Position numbers and translations under genes: made by a program | Source: Propionibacteriaceae bacterium | GTDB taxonomy: Bacteria > Actinomycetota > Actinomycetes > Propionibacteriales > Propionibacteriaceae | NCBI GenBank assembly: GCA_030532575.1 | Contig: JAUNKV010000010.1 | Span: 1 to 64,000, forward strand | Direction of reading: 5' to 3' | Length of the DNA stretch: 64,000 nucleotides | Shown here: piece after piece, positions 44,199 through 52,729 of the stretch | Position numbering within the stretch: the stretch's first letter is position 1 | Layout: every line of letters begins with the position of its first letter | Notes under the pieces: model-generated | Database searches by the model: none | Seen by the model: only the letters and a program-made list of their open reading frames with translations | Told to the model about the DNA's origin: nothing

Positions 44199-45767
44199 GT
44201 GACCCAGACCGATACGGAATCGACCACTGCCGTCGGCTCCGTGACCTTCGTGGCCTACGGGCCCGGTGACCCGGGGCTCATCAGCCACGCCGGCGTCCGG
44301 GAGGTGCTGAGCGCCGATGTCCTCGTGGTGGACTCCAACTCCATGATCGAGGACCTCGCGCTGGTCGGGGTCGAGCCGACGGCCCGCGTCGTCGAGGTGC
44401 ACGGCGACGAGGTGGAGCAGCTGCGTGGCGTGGCCGAGGACGGCCTCAGGGTGGTTCGGCTGGCGGGCGGCGACTTCTTCAGCGACACCCGGCACCGCGA
44501 CACCCTCACCCGCATCCTGGCCGAGAAACGACTGCGGACCCACCTCATTCCCGGGGTGAGCCCGTGGACGGCTGCGCTCAGCTACGGCGGCATCAGCCCC
44601 GTTGAGGTGGTCACCACCTGCGACGCGACCGCTGGCCTGCCCGCCGACTGGCCCGAGTCGAAGGTGCTCATCATCCGCGCCTCCGACGCCAGCATCGCGG
44701 AGGTGGCCGCTGCTGGTGGGCAACGGCACGGCGGTGACGGCGAGGTGCTGGAGCTGCGCGGACTCGGCACCACCTCCCAGCAGAGCAGGCTCACCACCTG
44801 GAAGGGCATCGATCTTGCCCCCTGCGGTACCGACCGGTTCCTGCTGGTCGGCTCCGATGTCGCCGACACGGTGCAGGACCGGCTCGACTGGTTCGAGTCC
44901 AAGCCGCTGTTCGACTGGAAGGTGCTGGTTCCCCGCACCAAGGACGAGGTCAGGGAGTTGAGCGACCACCTGGCCCGCTACGGCGCGACCACCGAGGTGG
45001 TGGCCACGATGTCCATCGAGCCGCCCCGCACCGAGGCCGGGATGGAGAAGGCCGTGCGGGGCATCGTCGATGGGCGTTTCCTGTGGCTGGTGTTCACCTC
45101 CCCGCACTCGGTGGTGGCCATCATGGAGCGCCTGGCCGAGTACGGTCTGGACTCGCGGGCCCTGGCGGGCATCCAGCTCGCCGCCGTCGGTCGCGGCACC
45201 GTCGAGGCCTTGGCCAGGGTCGGCATCAAGCCGGACCTGGTGCCGCTGGAGGGGGACACCGCCCGGGACCTGGCCCTGGAGTTCCCGGCCTTCGATGACC
45301 TCATCGACCCGATGAACCGGGTGCTGGTGCCGACTGCCGATGTCTCCGTCACCGAGCTCATCGAAGGGCTCGGCAACCTCGGCTGGGAGGTCGAGGAGGT
45401 CACCGCCTACCGCACCGTACGCGCCGCGCCCCCGCCGTCCCAGATGCGGGAGCGCATCAAGACCGGGCTGTTCGACGCGGTGGTGTTCACCTCCTCGACG
45501 GCGGTGCGCAACATGATCGGGATCGCGGGCAAACCACACGCAGCCTCCATCATCGCCGCCATCGGCCCGGCCACCGCCGAGGCGTGCCGACTGCACGGCC
45601 TCAGGGTGGATGTGATGTCCGAGGCCCCCAGCTTCGAGGCCTTGGCGGCTGGGCTGGCCCGGTTCGCCGACCAGCGCCGCTTCGAGCGGATGGCCCAAGG
45701 GCTGCCCGACACCAAACCGTCCCAGCGGCGGCGTCGTCGCCGGGACGCCCGCGTCAAGGAGGGATGA
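44199..45767 (+). CDS. hemD: Uroporphyrinogen-III synthase fused to a degenerate SUMT-like domain
   Basis: A 522-residue fusion. The N-terminal part (about 12-240) has the tetrapyrrole methylase fold (V-A-Y-G-P-G-D-P-G-L-I, then S-A-D-V-L-V-V-D and P-G-V-S-P-W-T-A-A). The SUMT motif normally R-L-K-G-G-D-P-F-x-F-G-R-G is altered to R-L-A-G-G-D-F-F-S-D-T-R-H, so methyltransferase activity is doubtful. The C-terminal part (about 245-500) is HemD (V-L-V-P-R-T, V-F-T-S-P-H-S-V, V-G-R-G-T, V-V-F-T-S-S-T-A-V-R-N), which closes hydroxymethylbilane to uroporphyrinogen III. The GTG has AGGAG seven bases upstream. The tail is Arg-rich. Other hem genes are not in the window. Confidence 0.87.
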   Translation: MTQTDTESTTAVGSVTFVAYGPGDPGLISHAGVREVLSADVLVVDSNSMIEDLALVGVEPTARVVEVHGDEVEQLRGVAEDGLRVVRLAGGDFFSDTRHRDTLTRILAEKRLRTHLIPGVSPWTAALSYGGISPVEVVTTCDATAGLPADWPESKVLIIRASDASIAEVAAAGGQRHGGDGEVLELRGLGTTSQQSRLTTWKGIDLAPCGTDRFLLVGSDVADTVQDRLDWFESKPLFDWKVLVPRTKDEVRELSDHLARYGATTEVVATMSIEPPRTEAGMEKAVRGIVDGRFLWLVFTSPHSVVAIMERLAEYGLDSRALAGIQLAAVGRGTVEALARVGIKPDLVPLEGDTARDLALEFPAFDDLIDPMNRVLVPTADVSVTELIEGLGNLGWEVEEVTAYRTVRAAPPPSQMRERIKTGLFDAVVFTSSTAVRNMIGIAGKPHAASIIAAIGPATAEACRLHGLRVDVMSEAPSFEALAAGLARFADQRRFERMAQGLPDTKPSQRRRRRRDARVKEG

Positions 45768-46423
45768 TGACCGAGCCCAGGATCGTCCACGTGATGAGGC
45801 ACGGCCAGGTGCACAACCCCGATGGTGTCCTCTACGGCAGGATTCCCGGTTTCGGGCTCTCGGAGCTCGGACACGAGATGGCGCAGCGACTGGCCGAGCA
45901 CTGGGCCGAGGTGCCACTGACGCACCTGGTGTGTTCTCCACTGCAGCGGGCCCAGGAGACCCTGGCCCCCACCGCGGCTCTGTTCCCACAGCTGCAGGTC
46001 ATCACCGACGAGCGGGTGATCGAGGCCGCCAACGTCTTCGAGGGCAAGGTTTTCGGGGCCGACAACAAGGCCCTGCGCGACGTGCGGATGATCCGCCACG
46101 TGCTGAACCCGTTCCGGCCGAGCTGGGGCGAGGCCTACGTCGACATCGCGGCCCGGATGCGTGCCGCCATCAAGGACGCGGCCGAGGCGGCCGGTCCGGG
46201 AGGGCAGGCGCTGGTGGTGAGCCACCAGCTCCCCATTGAGATCGCGCGCAGGGATGCCCTGGGGGAACGTTTGTTCCATGACCCCAGGCGACGCCGCTGC
46301 ACGCTGACCTCCGTCACCTCCTTCCAGTTCCGCGACGGCGTGCTCACCGCCGTCGACCACTGCGAACCGGCAGCCGATCTGCTGCCGCCGAAGAAGGGCC
46401 GCAAGTTCCGGGTCGGCACTTGA
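45767..46423 (+). CDS. Histidine phosphatase (phosphoglycerate mutase-like) protein
   Basis: A 218-residue protein with M-R-H-G-Q-V near residue 9, S-P-L-Q-R-A-Q-E-T near 60, and the second catalytic His in V-V-S-H-Q-L-P near 150. Such a gene beside heme genes is common in actinobacteria; the substrate is not known. Of two adjacent ATGs the inner one has AAGGAGGG at proper spacing and overlaps the hemD stop. Confidence 0.88.
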   Translation: MTEPRIVHVMRHGQVHNPDGVLYGRIPGFGLSELGHEMAQRLAEHWAEVPLTHLVCSPLQRAQETLAPTAALFPQLQVITDERVIEAANVFEGKVFGADNKALRDVRMIRHVLNPFRPSWGEAYVDIAARMRAAIKDAAEAAGPGGQALVVSHQLPIEIARRDALGERLFHDPRRRRCTLTSVTSFQFRDGVLTAVDHCEPAADLLPPKKGRKFRVGT

Positions 46424-46577
46424 GGAAGAGTCGTGACAAGGAGTTTGACCTGTCCGATCGGAGGGCAAGGTTCACCTTTGCCGGTTAACTTTCGTCCGGG
46501 GCTGCCCGGAGGGCACAATGGGTGGGTGATACTCCCTGCCGCCCCATACTCCGGCGTCGCGTCTGCGTTGCTGCCGG

Positions 46578-48032
46578 GTGGTGATCGGCGTGCTTGAGGA
46601 CGAGTCCTGGCTGTCCGAGCTCTTCGAGGAGCAGGGAGCCACCCTGCACCGTTTGAGCGTGCTGCTCGGGGCCGAGACGGCGGCAGGACACATCATTCGT
46701 ACCGCGCTGCTCGGGCTGTCCCGGCGGGAGCGGCGGATCATCGACCCTGCCGACCGGGTGGAGTACCTGATAGAACAGGTCATCCACCGCGCCCGCTCGG
46801 TGCGTGGCTCATCGGGGACGCTGCAGCTGATGGAGGTGGCCGATCCGAGGCAGAACGAGATCTGTCGGGCGGTGGTGGAGATGCCGGTCAAGATGGGGGA
46901 GCTGCTGCTCGTCGCGCATTACCTGTCACTGTTCGGGACCTCGCTGGCCGGGGTGATGCGGATGACCGTCAAGAACACCGGCCAGCGGCTCCAGGAGGCG
47001 CTGGAACATCTGCGAGGCATCGTCGGGGATCCCGCACCCACCAGCCAGCCCGGCGCGGTGGAGACCCTCTCCGATGAGTTGACGGCCGCCCTGCGCGCTG
47101 CAGCCCGGCTGGTCCAGGCGCCGGGCACGGAGACCCTGGAATTGGAGCTGAAGGCCCTGCGGGCCACTCGGACGGGGCTGCCGCTGTGGGCCTCCAGCGT
47201 CATCGTGGCAGGGGCACTCGTCATCGGGGGCACCTTGGCCTGGGCGACGACAGGGCATCCCGGTGCTGAGCCCTCCTCCGCCCAACCACCGACGATGCTG
47301 CCGTCATCCGTGGCCTCGCGCTCCATCCCCTCCCAGGTGATGTCGGTGCCCGTCTACTACGTCGGGCGAAGCGATGGTCTGCTGTACCGGGAGCTGCGGG
47401 ACCTGCCGGTGGCAGGCAGCCTGGTGCAGACCGCAGTCAATGCGATCCTCTCCCTGGCCCCCCTCGATCCTGATTACGACTCGGCGTGGACGCCGGGACG
47501 TATCCTGGCCACCGAGTTGAGCGGCGACCTGTTGACCATCGACCTGAGTGCCGAGACCTACGCGGAACTGGTGGCCAGTGGGGCTGGGAAGCAGGCGGTG
47601 GACCAGATGGTCTACACGGCCTCCGAGATTCTCGGGAACCCGAACCTCGCGGTGCAGTTCCGTTCCAACGGGGGACCGCCGCCAGAGCCCTTCCTGGGGC
47701 AGCATCGACGCTCCGGGCTGACCCCGGTCGGCAAGCTGTGGGTCAACTCGCCCAGCAACATGGCCAGGGTTCCGGCAGGCCCGGTCGTCATCTCCGGGCT
47801 GATCCAGGGCACTTCGGAGCCGCCACGCATCCTCGTCACCGACTCTCGGGGGGTGCTGCTGACCAGCCTGTTCGCCCAGGCGGACATCGAGCCGGACCCG
47901 GAGGGATGGCGGGCCTGGCGGGTCACCGTCGAGCTGCCCGTGGGCGACTACCAGGTGGTGGCGGAGAGCACCTTCGGTGAGGCGACGGCCCCACAGGTGG
48001 TGCAGCAGAGCCGCACCATCACCGTGGAATGA
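46578..48032 (+). CDS. Membrane protein: ECF-sigma-like N-terminus, one helix, GerMN and Gmad2-like exterior
   Basis: A 484-residue protein with an unusual plan. Residues about 8-148 look like an ECF sigma factor: L-F-E-E-Q-G-A-T-L-H-R-L matches region 2, D-P-A-D-R-V-E-Y-L with R-A-R-S follows, and L-L-V-A-H-Y-L-S-L-F-G-T-S-L-A-G-V then T-V-K-N-T-G-Q-R-L matches region 4. A single hydrophobic segment lies at 202-224. Outside are a GerMN domain (about 260-370, S-V-P-V-Y-Y-V then L-D-P-D-Y-D-S-A-W-T-P) and a Gmad2-like beta domain (about 385-484). GerMN domains occur in germination proteins and in LpqB. The start, GTG, has only a weak ribosome site; another GTG lies four codons on. Confidence 0.7.
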   Translation: MVIGVLEDESWLSELFEEQGATLHRLSVLLGAETAAGHIIRTALLGLSRRERRIIDPADRVEYLIEQVIHRARSVRGSSGTLQLMEVADPRQNEICRAVVEMPVKMGELLLVAHYLSLFGTSLAGVMRMTVKNTGQRLQEALEHLRGIVGDPAPTSQPGAVETLSDELTAALRAAARLVQAPGTETLELELKALRATRTGLPLWASSVIVAGALVIGGTLAWATTGHPGAEPSSAQPPTMLPSSVASRSIPSQVMSVPVYYVGRSDGLLYRELRDLPVAGSLVQTAVNAILSLAPLDPDYDSAWTPGRILATELSGDLLTIDLSAETYAELVASGAGKQAVDQMVYTASEILGNPNLAVQFRSNGGPPPEPFLGQHRRSGLTPVGKLWVNSPSNMARVPAGPVVISGLIQGTSEPPRILVTDSRGVLLTSLFAQADIEPDPEGWRAWRVTVELPVGDYQVVAESTFGEATAPQVVQQSRTITVE

Positions 48033-48047
48033 GTGCGTGAAATGAGG

Positions 48048-48806
48048 TCAATGGCTGGCGACCCAGGCGGCCAGGCGGGTGGCCAGGCCGGTGGGGACGA
48101 AGCGGGTGGCCTCGGCCAGCAATGAGTTGCGCAGCCCGTCCACCACGTAGGGTTGGCGACGGCGCAGCGCCTTGAAGGAGGTGTCCACCACCTGCTCGAC
48201 GCTGCGCCGTCGGCTCATCACCATGTCATCCCCGGCCCGGTCGAAGAAGGCGGTGTCGGTGGGGCCGGGGCACACGGCCAGTACCCGGACGTCGGTGTCG
48301 CGCAGCTCGGCCCACAGCGCCACGGACAGCCGGAGCACGTAGGCCTTGGTGGCGGCATAGGTGGCAAACCGGGGGATCGGTTGGAAGGCTCCGGTGCTGG
48401 CGATGTTGATGACGGCGCCACGGCCCCGGGAACGCATCCCGGGCAGCACGGCGCGGGTCAGCTCGGTCAGGGCGACGACGTTGAGCTCCACCTCCGCGCT
48501 GATCCGCTCCGAAGGAAGCTCGGTGAACGGCCCCAAGGAGCCGAACCCGGCGTTGTTGACCAGGGTGTGGATCTCCAGGCAGCGCAGCTGGTCGATCAAC
48601 TCGGCCCGAGCCGGGCGGTCGGTCAGGTCGCACGGGCTGACGGTGACCGCAACGCGGTGTGTGCTGCGCAACCGCTCTGCCAAGCCCTCGAGCCGGTCGG
48701 CACTGCGTGCCACCAGCCGTAGGTTCGCCCCCTGGGTCGCCAAGCGCGTCGCATAGCCCTCGCCCAGCCCGCTGGAGGCTCCTGTCACCACTGCCCAACC
48801 TGTCAT
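48048..48806 (-). CDS. Short-chain dehydrogenase/reductase
   Basis: A 252-residue classical SDR. The cofactor loop is TGASSGLG near residues 8-15, followed by L-V-N-N-A-G-F-G near 84, the catalytic Ser in I-N-I-A-S-T-G-A and Y-A-A-T-K near 150-154. The basic residue in A-R-S-A-D-R after strand two favours NADPH. It is convergent with the GerMN gene and divergent from the mycothione reductase gene. The substrate is unknown. Confidence 0.9.
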   Translation of the reverse strand: MTGWAVVTGASSGLGEGYATRLATQGANLRLVARSADRLEGLAERLRSTHRVAVTVSPCDLTDRPARAELIDQLRCLEIHTLVNNAGFGSLGPFTELPSERISAEVELNVVALTELTRAVLPGMRSRGRGAVINIASTGAFQPIPRFATYAATKAYVLRLSVALWAELRDTDVRVLAVCPGPTDTAFFDRAGDDMVMSRRRSVEQVVDTSFKALRRRQPYVVDGLRNSLLAEATRFVPTGLATRLAAWVASH

Positions 48807-48845
48807 GTGTCGGAAGTCTACGGTGGGGCGTGGAATGATTGGGTC

Positions 48846-50258
48846 ATGCAGCATTTCGACGTCGCCGTGATCGGATCGGGATCGGGGAACAGCATCATCG
48901 ATGAGCGGCTGGCCCATCTGGAGGTCGCCCTCATCGAGGAGAACCCCGTCTTCGGGGGGACCTGTCTGAACCGGGGGTGCATCCCGACCAAGATGTTCGT
49001 CACGACCGCGGAGGCCGCCACCTTCCCGGCGCAGGCGCGCAGGCTCGGCGTCGAGCTGGAGGTCAAGGCGGTGTCGTGGCCTGAGGTGAGGGATCGGATC
49101 TTCGGCAGGATCGATCCACTTTCGAGCGGCGGCCGGGACTGGCGGCGTCGAGGACAGGGGGTGACCCTGTTCGAGGGCCGGGCGGAATTCGTCGATCCGC
49201 ACACCCTGCAGGTGGGGGATGTGCAGATCAGTGCCGACCAGATCGTGATCGCGACGGGGTCGAGGCCCAGGCCGTTGGGGGTCGCGGTTCCGCCCGGCCT
49301 CGAAGGATTCATCCACACCTCTGACGATGTGATGCGGCTGGACGAGCTGCCCCGTCGACTGGTGGTGGTGGGCGGCGGCTACGTCGCGTGTGAGCTGGCC
49401 CAGGTGTTCGCGGGGCTGGGGTCGCAGGTGACGCAGCTGAACCGGTCGGAGGTGATCCTGCGGGGACAGGACCGGGAGGTTTCGGAGGCGTTCGCGGCGG
49501 AGCACGCCAAGCGGGTGAACCTGATCCTCAACCAGGAGGTCTCGGAGATCGCGGAGGGGCCGGACGGCGCGGTGATCGTGGTGACGGTGGACCGCAACCA
49601 GGTGGAGTACGAGTACCCGGCGGATGCGGTTCTGGTGGCCACGGGACGGATTCGCAATTCGGAGCTGAATCTGGCCGCGGCCGGGGTCGAGGTGGATGAG
49701 CACGGTCAGATTCGGGTGGACAGGCACCAGCGGACCTCGCAGCCCCACATCTGGGCGCTGGGGGATGTCTCCACCGGGCACATGCTCAAGCACGTCGCCA
49801 ATGCCGAGGCCCGCACCGTCGCCCAGAACCTGTTGGTGCGTGACGGGGAGCTGGCCCAGACCGATCATCGTTACGTGCCGAGCGCGGTGTTCACGGACCC
49901 GCAGATCGCCTCGGTGGGGGCGACGGAGGAGCAGCTGCAGGACTGGGGGACGCCCTACGTCGTGGCCCGGCAGCGCTACGCGGATGTCGCCTATGGGTGG
50001 GCGTTGGAGGATGAGGGGCAGCATTTCGTGAAGCTGCTGGCCGATCCCCGGACGTGGCATCTGCTCGGGGCACACATCGTCGGCCCTGACGCGGCGCTGC
50101 TGGTGCAGCCGCTGATCCAGGCGATGAGTTTCGGGCTGAGTGTCCCGGATATGGCGCGGGGTCAGTACTGGATTCATCCGGCGCTGACGGAGGTCGTCGA
50201 GAACGCTCTGCTCGGGCTGCTCAAAAACCACCGGGCAAAGGAGATCGAGACCCCTTGA
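48846..50258 (+). CDS. mtr: Mycothione reductase
   Basis: A 470-residue class I flavoprotein disulphide reductase that reduces mycothiol disulphide with NADPH. The redox pair C40/C45 is in GGTCLNRGCIPTK; the FAD start is V-A-V-I-G-S-G-S-G-N-S, whose G-x-G-x-x-N form is typical of this enzyme rather than of lipoamide dehydrogenase (G-x-G-x-x-G). V-V-G-G-G-Y-V-A-C-E binds NADPH, and the C-terminal catalytic H-P-A-L-T-E is present. It shows that the organism uses mycothiol, a trait limited to actinobacteria. Confidence 0.93.
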   Translation: MQHFDVAVIGSGSGNSIIDERLAHLEVALIEENPVFGGTCLNRGCIPTKMFVTTAEAATFPAQARRLGVELEVKAVSWPEVRDRIFGRIDPLSSGGRDWRRRGQGVTLFEGRAEFVDPHTLQVGDVQISADQIVIATGSRPRPLGVAVPPGLEGFIHTSDDVMRLDELPRRLVVVGGGYVACELAQVFAGLGSQVTQLNRSEVILRGQDREVSEAFAAEHAKRVNLILNQEVSEIAEGPDGAVIVVTVDRNQVEYEYPADAVLVATGRIRNSELNLAAAGVEVDEHGQIRVDRHQRTSQPHIWALGDVSTGHMLKHVANAEARTVAQNLLVRDGELAQTDHRYVPSAVFTDPQIASVGATEEQLQDWGTPYVVARQRYADVAYGWALEDEGQHFVKLLADPRTWHLLGAHIVGPDAALLVQPLIQAMSFGLSVPDMARGQYWIHPALTEVVENALLGLLKNHRAKEIETP

Positions 50259-50332
50259 TCTTTCTTTGACAAGGAATTGATCCCCGCTTGACAAAAAGCC
50301 ATTATTTTTCTTTCAAAAGCCGAAAGGACTAC

Positions 50333-50361
50333 TTGTATCTCGGTGAGAGCGCTCTTACAGT
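50333..50361 (+). promoter_or_regulatory. Promoter with an embedded LacI-type operator
   Basis: TTGTAT (50333-50338) and TACAGT (50356-50361) are 17 bases apart. Between them and touching the -10 box is TGAGAGCGCTCTTA (50344-50357), a palindrome with a central CG. It is close to the TGGGAGCGCTCCCA box of CebR-type LacI repressors. TTGACA also occurs at 50266 and 50288 in the AT-rich stretch upstream, without good -10 partners. A repressor bound here would block the secreted-protein gene; no LacI gene is in the window. Confidence 0.5.
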
Positions 50362-50405
50362 CGGTTTTGCGATCGCATCCAACAACCACCGATCAAGGAG
50401 TTGAG

Positions 50406-51371
50406 ATGGGTAAATTCCGACTGAGGGCCGCAGTGGCGGCCATGGCTGCCGCGTCACTGGTGATGACGGTCAGTCCCGCACAGGCCGAGGTGCCGACGGG
50501 TGTGGCTGAAGCGCCGTCGTACCGTCCGGTGAGCCCCTGGCACGTGCAGAACATGATCAACGACATGACGCTGCCCAACGACGGCACTGTTGCAGGTCAG
50601 TACCCCTACTTCGGTAGTGGAAGTGGCTGGGCCGAGAAGGCCCGTGTCGTGATGGGCAACATCCCGAAGGGGTCGAACGCCCCTGACTACTGGCGCGATG
50701 CCGTCATCAGTGGCAGGTACAAGTACGACACCGACTGGAAGGCGCTCCAGCCCTGGATCGCCATCTTCACGCTCTCGGACAACCAGGCCACCAACACCCG
50801 GGTTGAGGTCAGCTCGATCCGCGCCTACATCCTCAGCAAGAAGACCAACACCTGGGAGCTGTTCGAGGATCACCCGACCACCGGTGGTATCTTCAACGAG
50901 GAGTACCACCATGTGAAGGGTTCGCAGGCAGATGAGCGTCACAACGGCGGTTTCACCCTCGTCAAGCCCCCGGTCTCCAGCGCCCGGCAGATCTACCACA
51001 GCTGGGGAGAGCCCAAGGCCCTGAAGGACCCCTCGGACATCAAGGCCGTCCACGTCCGGGTGTTCACCCGCCTGGTTCTGGACGATCCGAATGGTCCCGA
51101 TGACCGTCACCTGGCCAAGTACGCCCTTCAGGTCGGCGGCGACTACTACCCGGAGGTGGGCAGCACGGTCGATGATGCTGACCTGCTGATGAAGGGTGGC
51201 GGCAAGTGGTTCCCCGGCATCGGCATGAGCCGGGCCGTCCAGGTCACCAACGAGCAGCGCCTGACCAGCTTCACCACGCTCAACGTGGCGGTGCAGGAGC
51301 CGGGTGGCTCGAAGAACCCGAGCGGCAGCCTGAACGTCGACGAGTTCCGCAAGAACCCGCCGCCGTTCTGA
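50406..51371 (+). CDS. Secreted protein of unknown function
   Basis: A 321-residue protein with a clean signal peptide (R-L-R-A-A-V-A-A-M-A-A-A-S-L-V-M, cleavage after A-Q-A near residue 30). I recognise no family. The mature part is rich in aromatic residues and Asp/Asn, has no cysteine, and looks like a single beta-rich globular domain (W-I-A-I-F-T-L-S, V-E-V-S-S-I-R-A-Y-I, V-H-V-R-V-F-T-R). It ends in K-N-P-P-P-F, with no anchor. AAGGAG precedes the ATG. The LacI-type operator in its promoter suggests control by a carbohydrate. A terminator follows directly, so it is monocistronic. Confidence 0.7.
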   Translation: MGKFRLRAAVAAMAAASLVMTVSPAQAEVPTGVAEAPSYRPVSPWHVQNMINDMTLPNDGTVAGQYPYFGSGSGWAEKARVVMGNIPKGSNAPDYWRDAVISGRYKYDTDWKALQPWIAIFTLSDNQATNTRVEVSSIRAYILSKKTNTWELFEDHPTTGGIFNEEYHHVKGSQADERHNGGFTLVKPPVSSARQIYHSWGEPKALKDPSDIKAVHVRVFTRLVLDDPNGPDDRHLAKYALQVGGDYYPEVGSTVDDADLLMKGGGKWFPGIGMSRAVQVTNEQRLTSFTTLNVAVQEPGGSKNPSGSLNVDEFRKNPPPF

Positions 51372-51418
51372 TCTGACTGAGACTCCCCGGGCCTCCTGGG
51401 GAGAGGACCTGATGTGCA

Positions 51419-51464
51419 CCCGGTGGGGTCGAGCCACGACGTTGGCCCGGCCCCACCGGGCTTT
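51419..51464. terminator. Terminator between convergent genes
   Basis: CCCGGTGGGG (51419-51428) pairs with CCCCACCGGG (51451-51460), followed by CTTTTG. Inside, GCCA and TGGC extend the stem. A smaller CTCCCC/GGGGAG hairpin lies at 51383-51403. It ends the secreted-protein gene and possibly the opposite operon. Confidence 0.75.
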
Positions 51465-51474
51465 TGAGAGGGGG

Positions 51475-52728
51475 TCACTCGGCTGGGCCGGTGTACTCCT
51501 TGACTGCTGCCATCAACTGGACCCAGAGCGGCTCCTCGGGGTCCTGACGGATGGCGGTCAGCCGGAACACGTTGCGAAGCGACGGGTTGAAGTGGATGAC
51601 GGCGCTGCCCCGGGTGGGGGTCTGCAACCAGGCGAGCTGTGGCTGCGCCCACCTGTCCGTCAGGGACCACTCGGTCCATGGCTGCCCGGTGAACTCGGAT
51701 TTGTCGCCTGAGCTGTGTCCGGCGGGGGGGCGTTCCTGCCTGACCCTGGCCTTGAGGTGCCAGCGGTTCATCCTGAGCTTGACGTCGAGGGACCAGGACG
51801 GGGTGACCTGCAGCCAGCAGAACAGTAGACGGTACAGGTCGTCGGAGGCGCAGAAGCCGAGCTGGCTCATTTCCGGTTGTTCCGGGTGGGGCAGGAGCAG
51901 CAGGACGGTCTCCTCGGTCAGCCAGAAGCGGAGCGTGGCGGCGCCGGGTCCGCTGAGTCGCCATGCCGTCCCGTCCAGCACATGTGCGGCACACAGCCTG
52001 CCGGTGCCAGCTGGGTGGCCGCCGTCATCGACGAGTCCGGCCTCCGCCAGCTCCTTGCGCACCTCGCCGGAGGGCACGTGTTCCCCCTGGGCTTGGAGGT
52101 TGTTGAGGAAGACCCTGGCGCTGAGAGAGCTGAGGGTGAGGGACCCGTTCGAGAGAACGAGCTGGGCAGGAGTGACGACGGAGAGGGCTTCGCGCGGTGC
52201 GCCGTCGCGTTTCGTGACCCACTGGTCCAGAGTGGGGGTGGTGGGGGTGACAGTGGCTGTCGGGGTCGCACGGTCCTCAGGGGGCAGGAGTTGGAGGCTG
52301 TCCAGGACCTTGAGGTGACTGTCTCCGGGTTTCCAATGGGCCAGGGACATGGTGAGGGCTGCTTCGGCCACGAAGCCGTCGGCGATCACAAGGTCCCGGA
52401 TCGTGAGTGCGGTGACGATGTGCTCCGGCTGCTCCTGCGATGTGACTGGGCTGAGACTCCAGATGCGACGGCGTTCAGCCCCGTGACGAACCACGGCCTC
52501 CACCTGGATCACCACGGTCTCAGGAGAGGAAGCGAGGCTGCGAAGACGCTCCTGGCTGATGGCGGCCAGAGCCTCGGGACGCCCCGAGACGGTGGATTCC
52601 TGAACCGTCAGCCGAGGGGCCACCCCCTTCACCGGGAAGGGGCTCCCAGCATCGATGAGACCGCTCGGGGTGTTCTCCCGCCAGTGTTCGGGAACCTCAC
52701 AACAAAAGGCGGTGCCGGTCAGTTTCAT
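51475..52728 (-). CDS. Chaperone-like protein of the toxin operon, paralogue 2 (LpqN/Mog1-like + EspG-like, tentative)
   Basis: A 417-residue cytoplasmic protein, last gene of the operon, one base after the upstream stop. It is paralogous along its length to the first gene of the operon (at 56047): both begin M-K/E-L-T-G-x-A-F-C-C-E-V-P, share E-R-R-R-I/L-W, T-L-D-Q-W, D-G-A-P-R-E-x-L-S-V-V and P-S-L-R-N-V/L. The first 160 residues look like a Mog1/PsbP or LpqN-type fold. The rest, with E-L-A/D-A-A-G-L-V and repeated beta strands, recalls EspG-type ESX chaperones. Both links are judged from pattern only. A chaperone role for the exported proteins of this operon is inferred. Confidence 0.6.
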   Translation of the reverse strand: MKLTGTAFCCEVPEHWRENTPSGLIDAGSPFPVKGVAPRLTVQESTVSGRPEALAAISQERLRSLASSPETVVIQVEAVVRHGAERRRIWSLSPVTSQEQPEHIVTALTIRDLVIADGFVAEAALTMSLAHWKPGDSHLKVLDSLQLLPPEDRATPTATVTPTTPTLDQWVTKRDGAPREALSVVTPAQLVLSNGSLTLSSLSARVFLNNLQAQGEHVPSGEVRKELAEAGLVDDGGHPAGTGRLCAAHVLDGTAWRLSGPGAATLRFWLTEETVLLLLPHPEQPEMSQLGFCASDDLYRLLFCWLQVTPSWSLDVKLRMNRWHLKARVRQERPPAGHSSGDKSEFTGQPWTEWSLTDRWAQPQLAWLQTPTRGSAVIHFNPSLRNVFRLTAIRQDPEEPLWVQLMAAVKEYTGPAE

Positions 52729-52729
52729 C

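Noticed and set aside
50266..50293. Two TTGACA boxes upstream of the orphan secreted protein
   Set aside because: Neither has a TANNNT at 16-18 bases; the TTGTAT/TACAGT pair nearer the gene fits better.
48807..50294. A reverse-strand extension of the SDR frame across mtr
   Set aside because: The SDR protein starts cleanly at 48806 with its cofactor loop; the extension is antisense to mycothione reductase.
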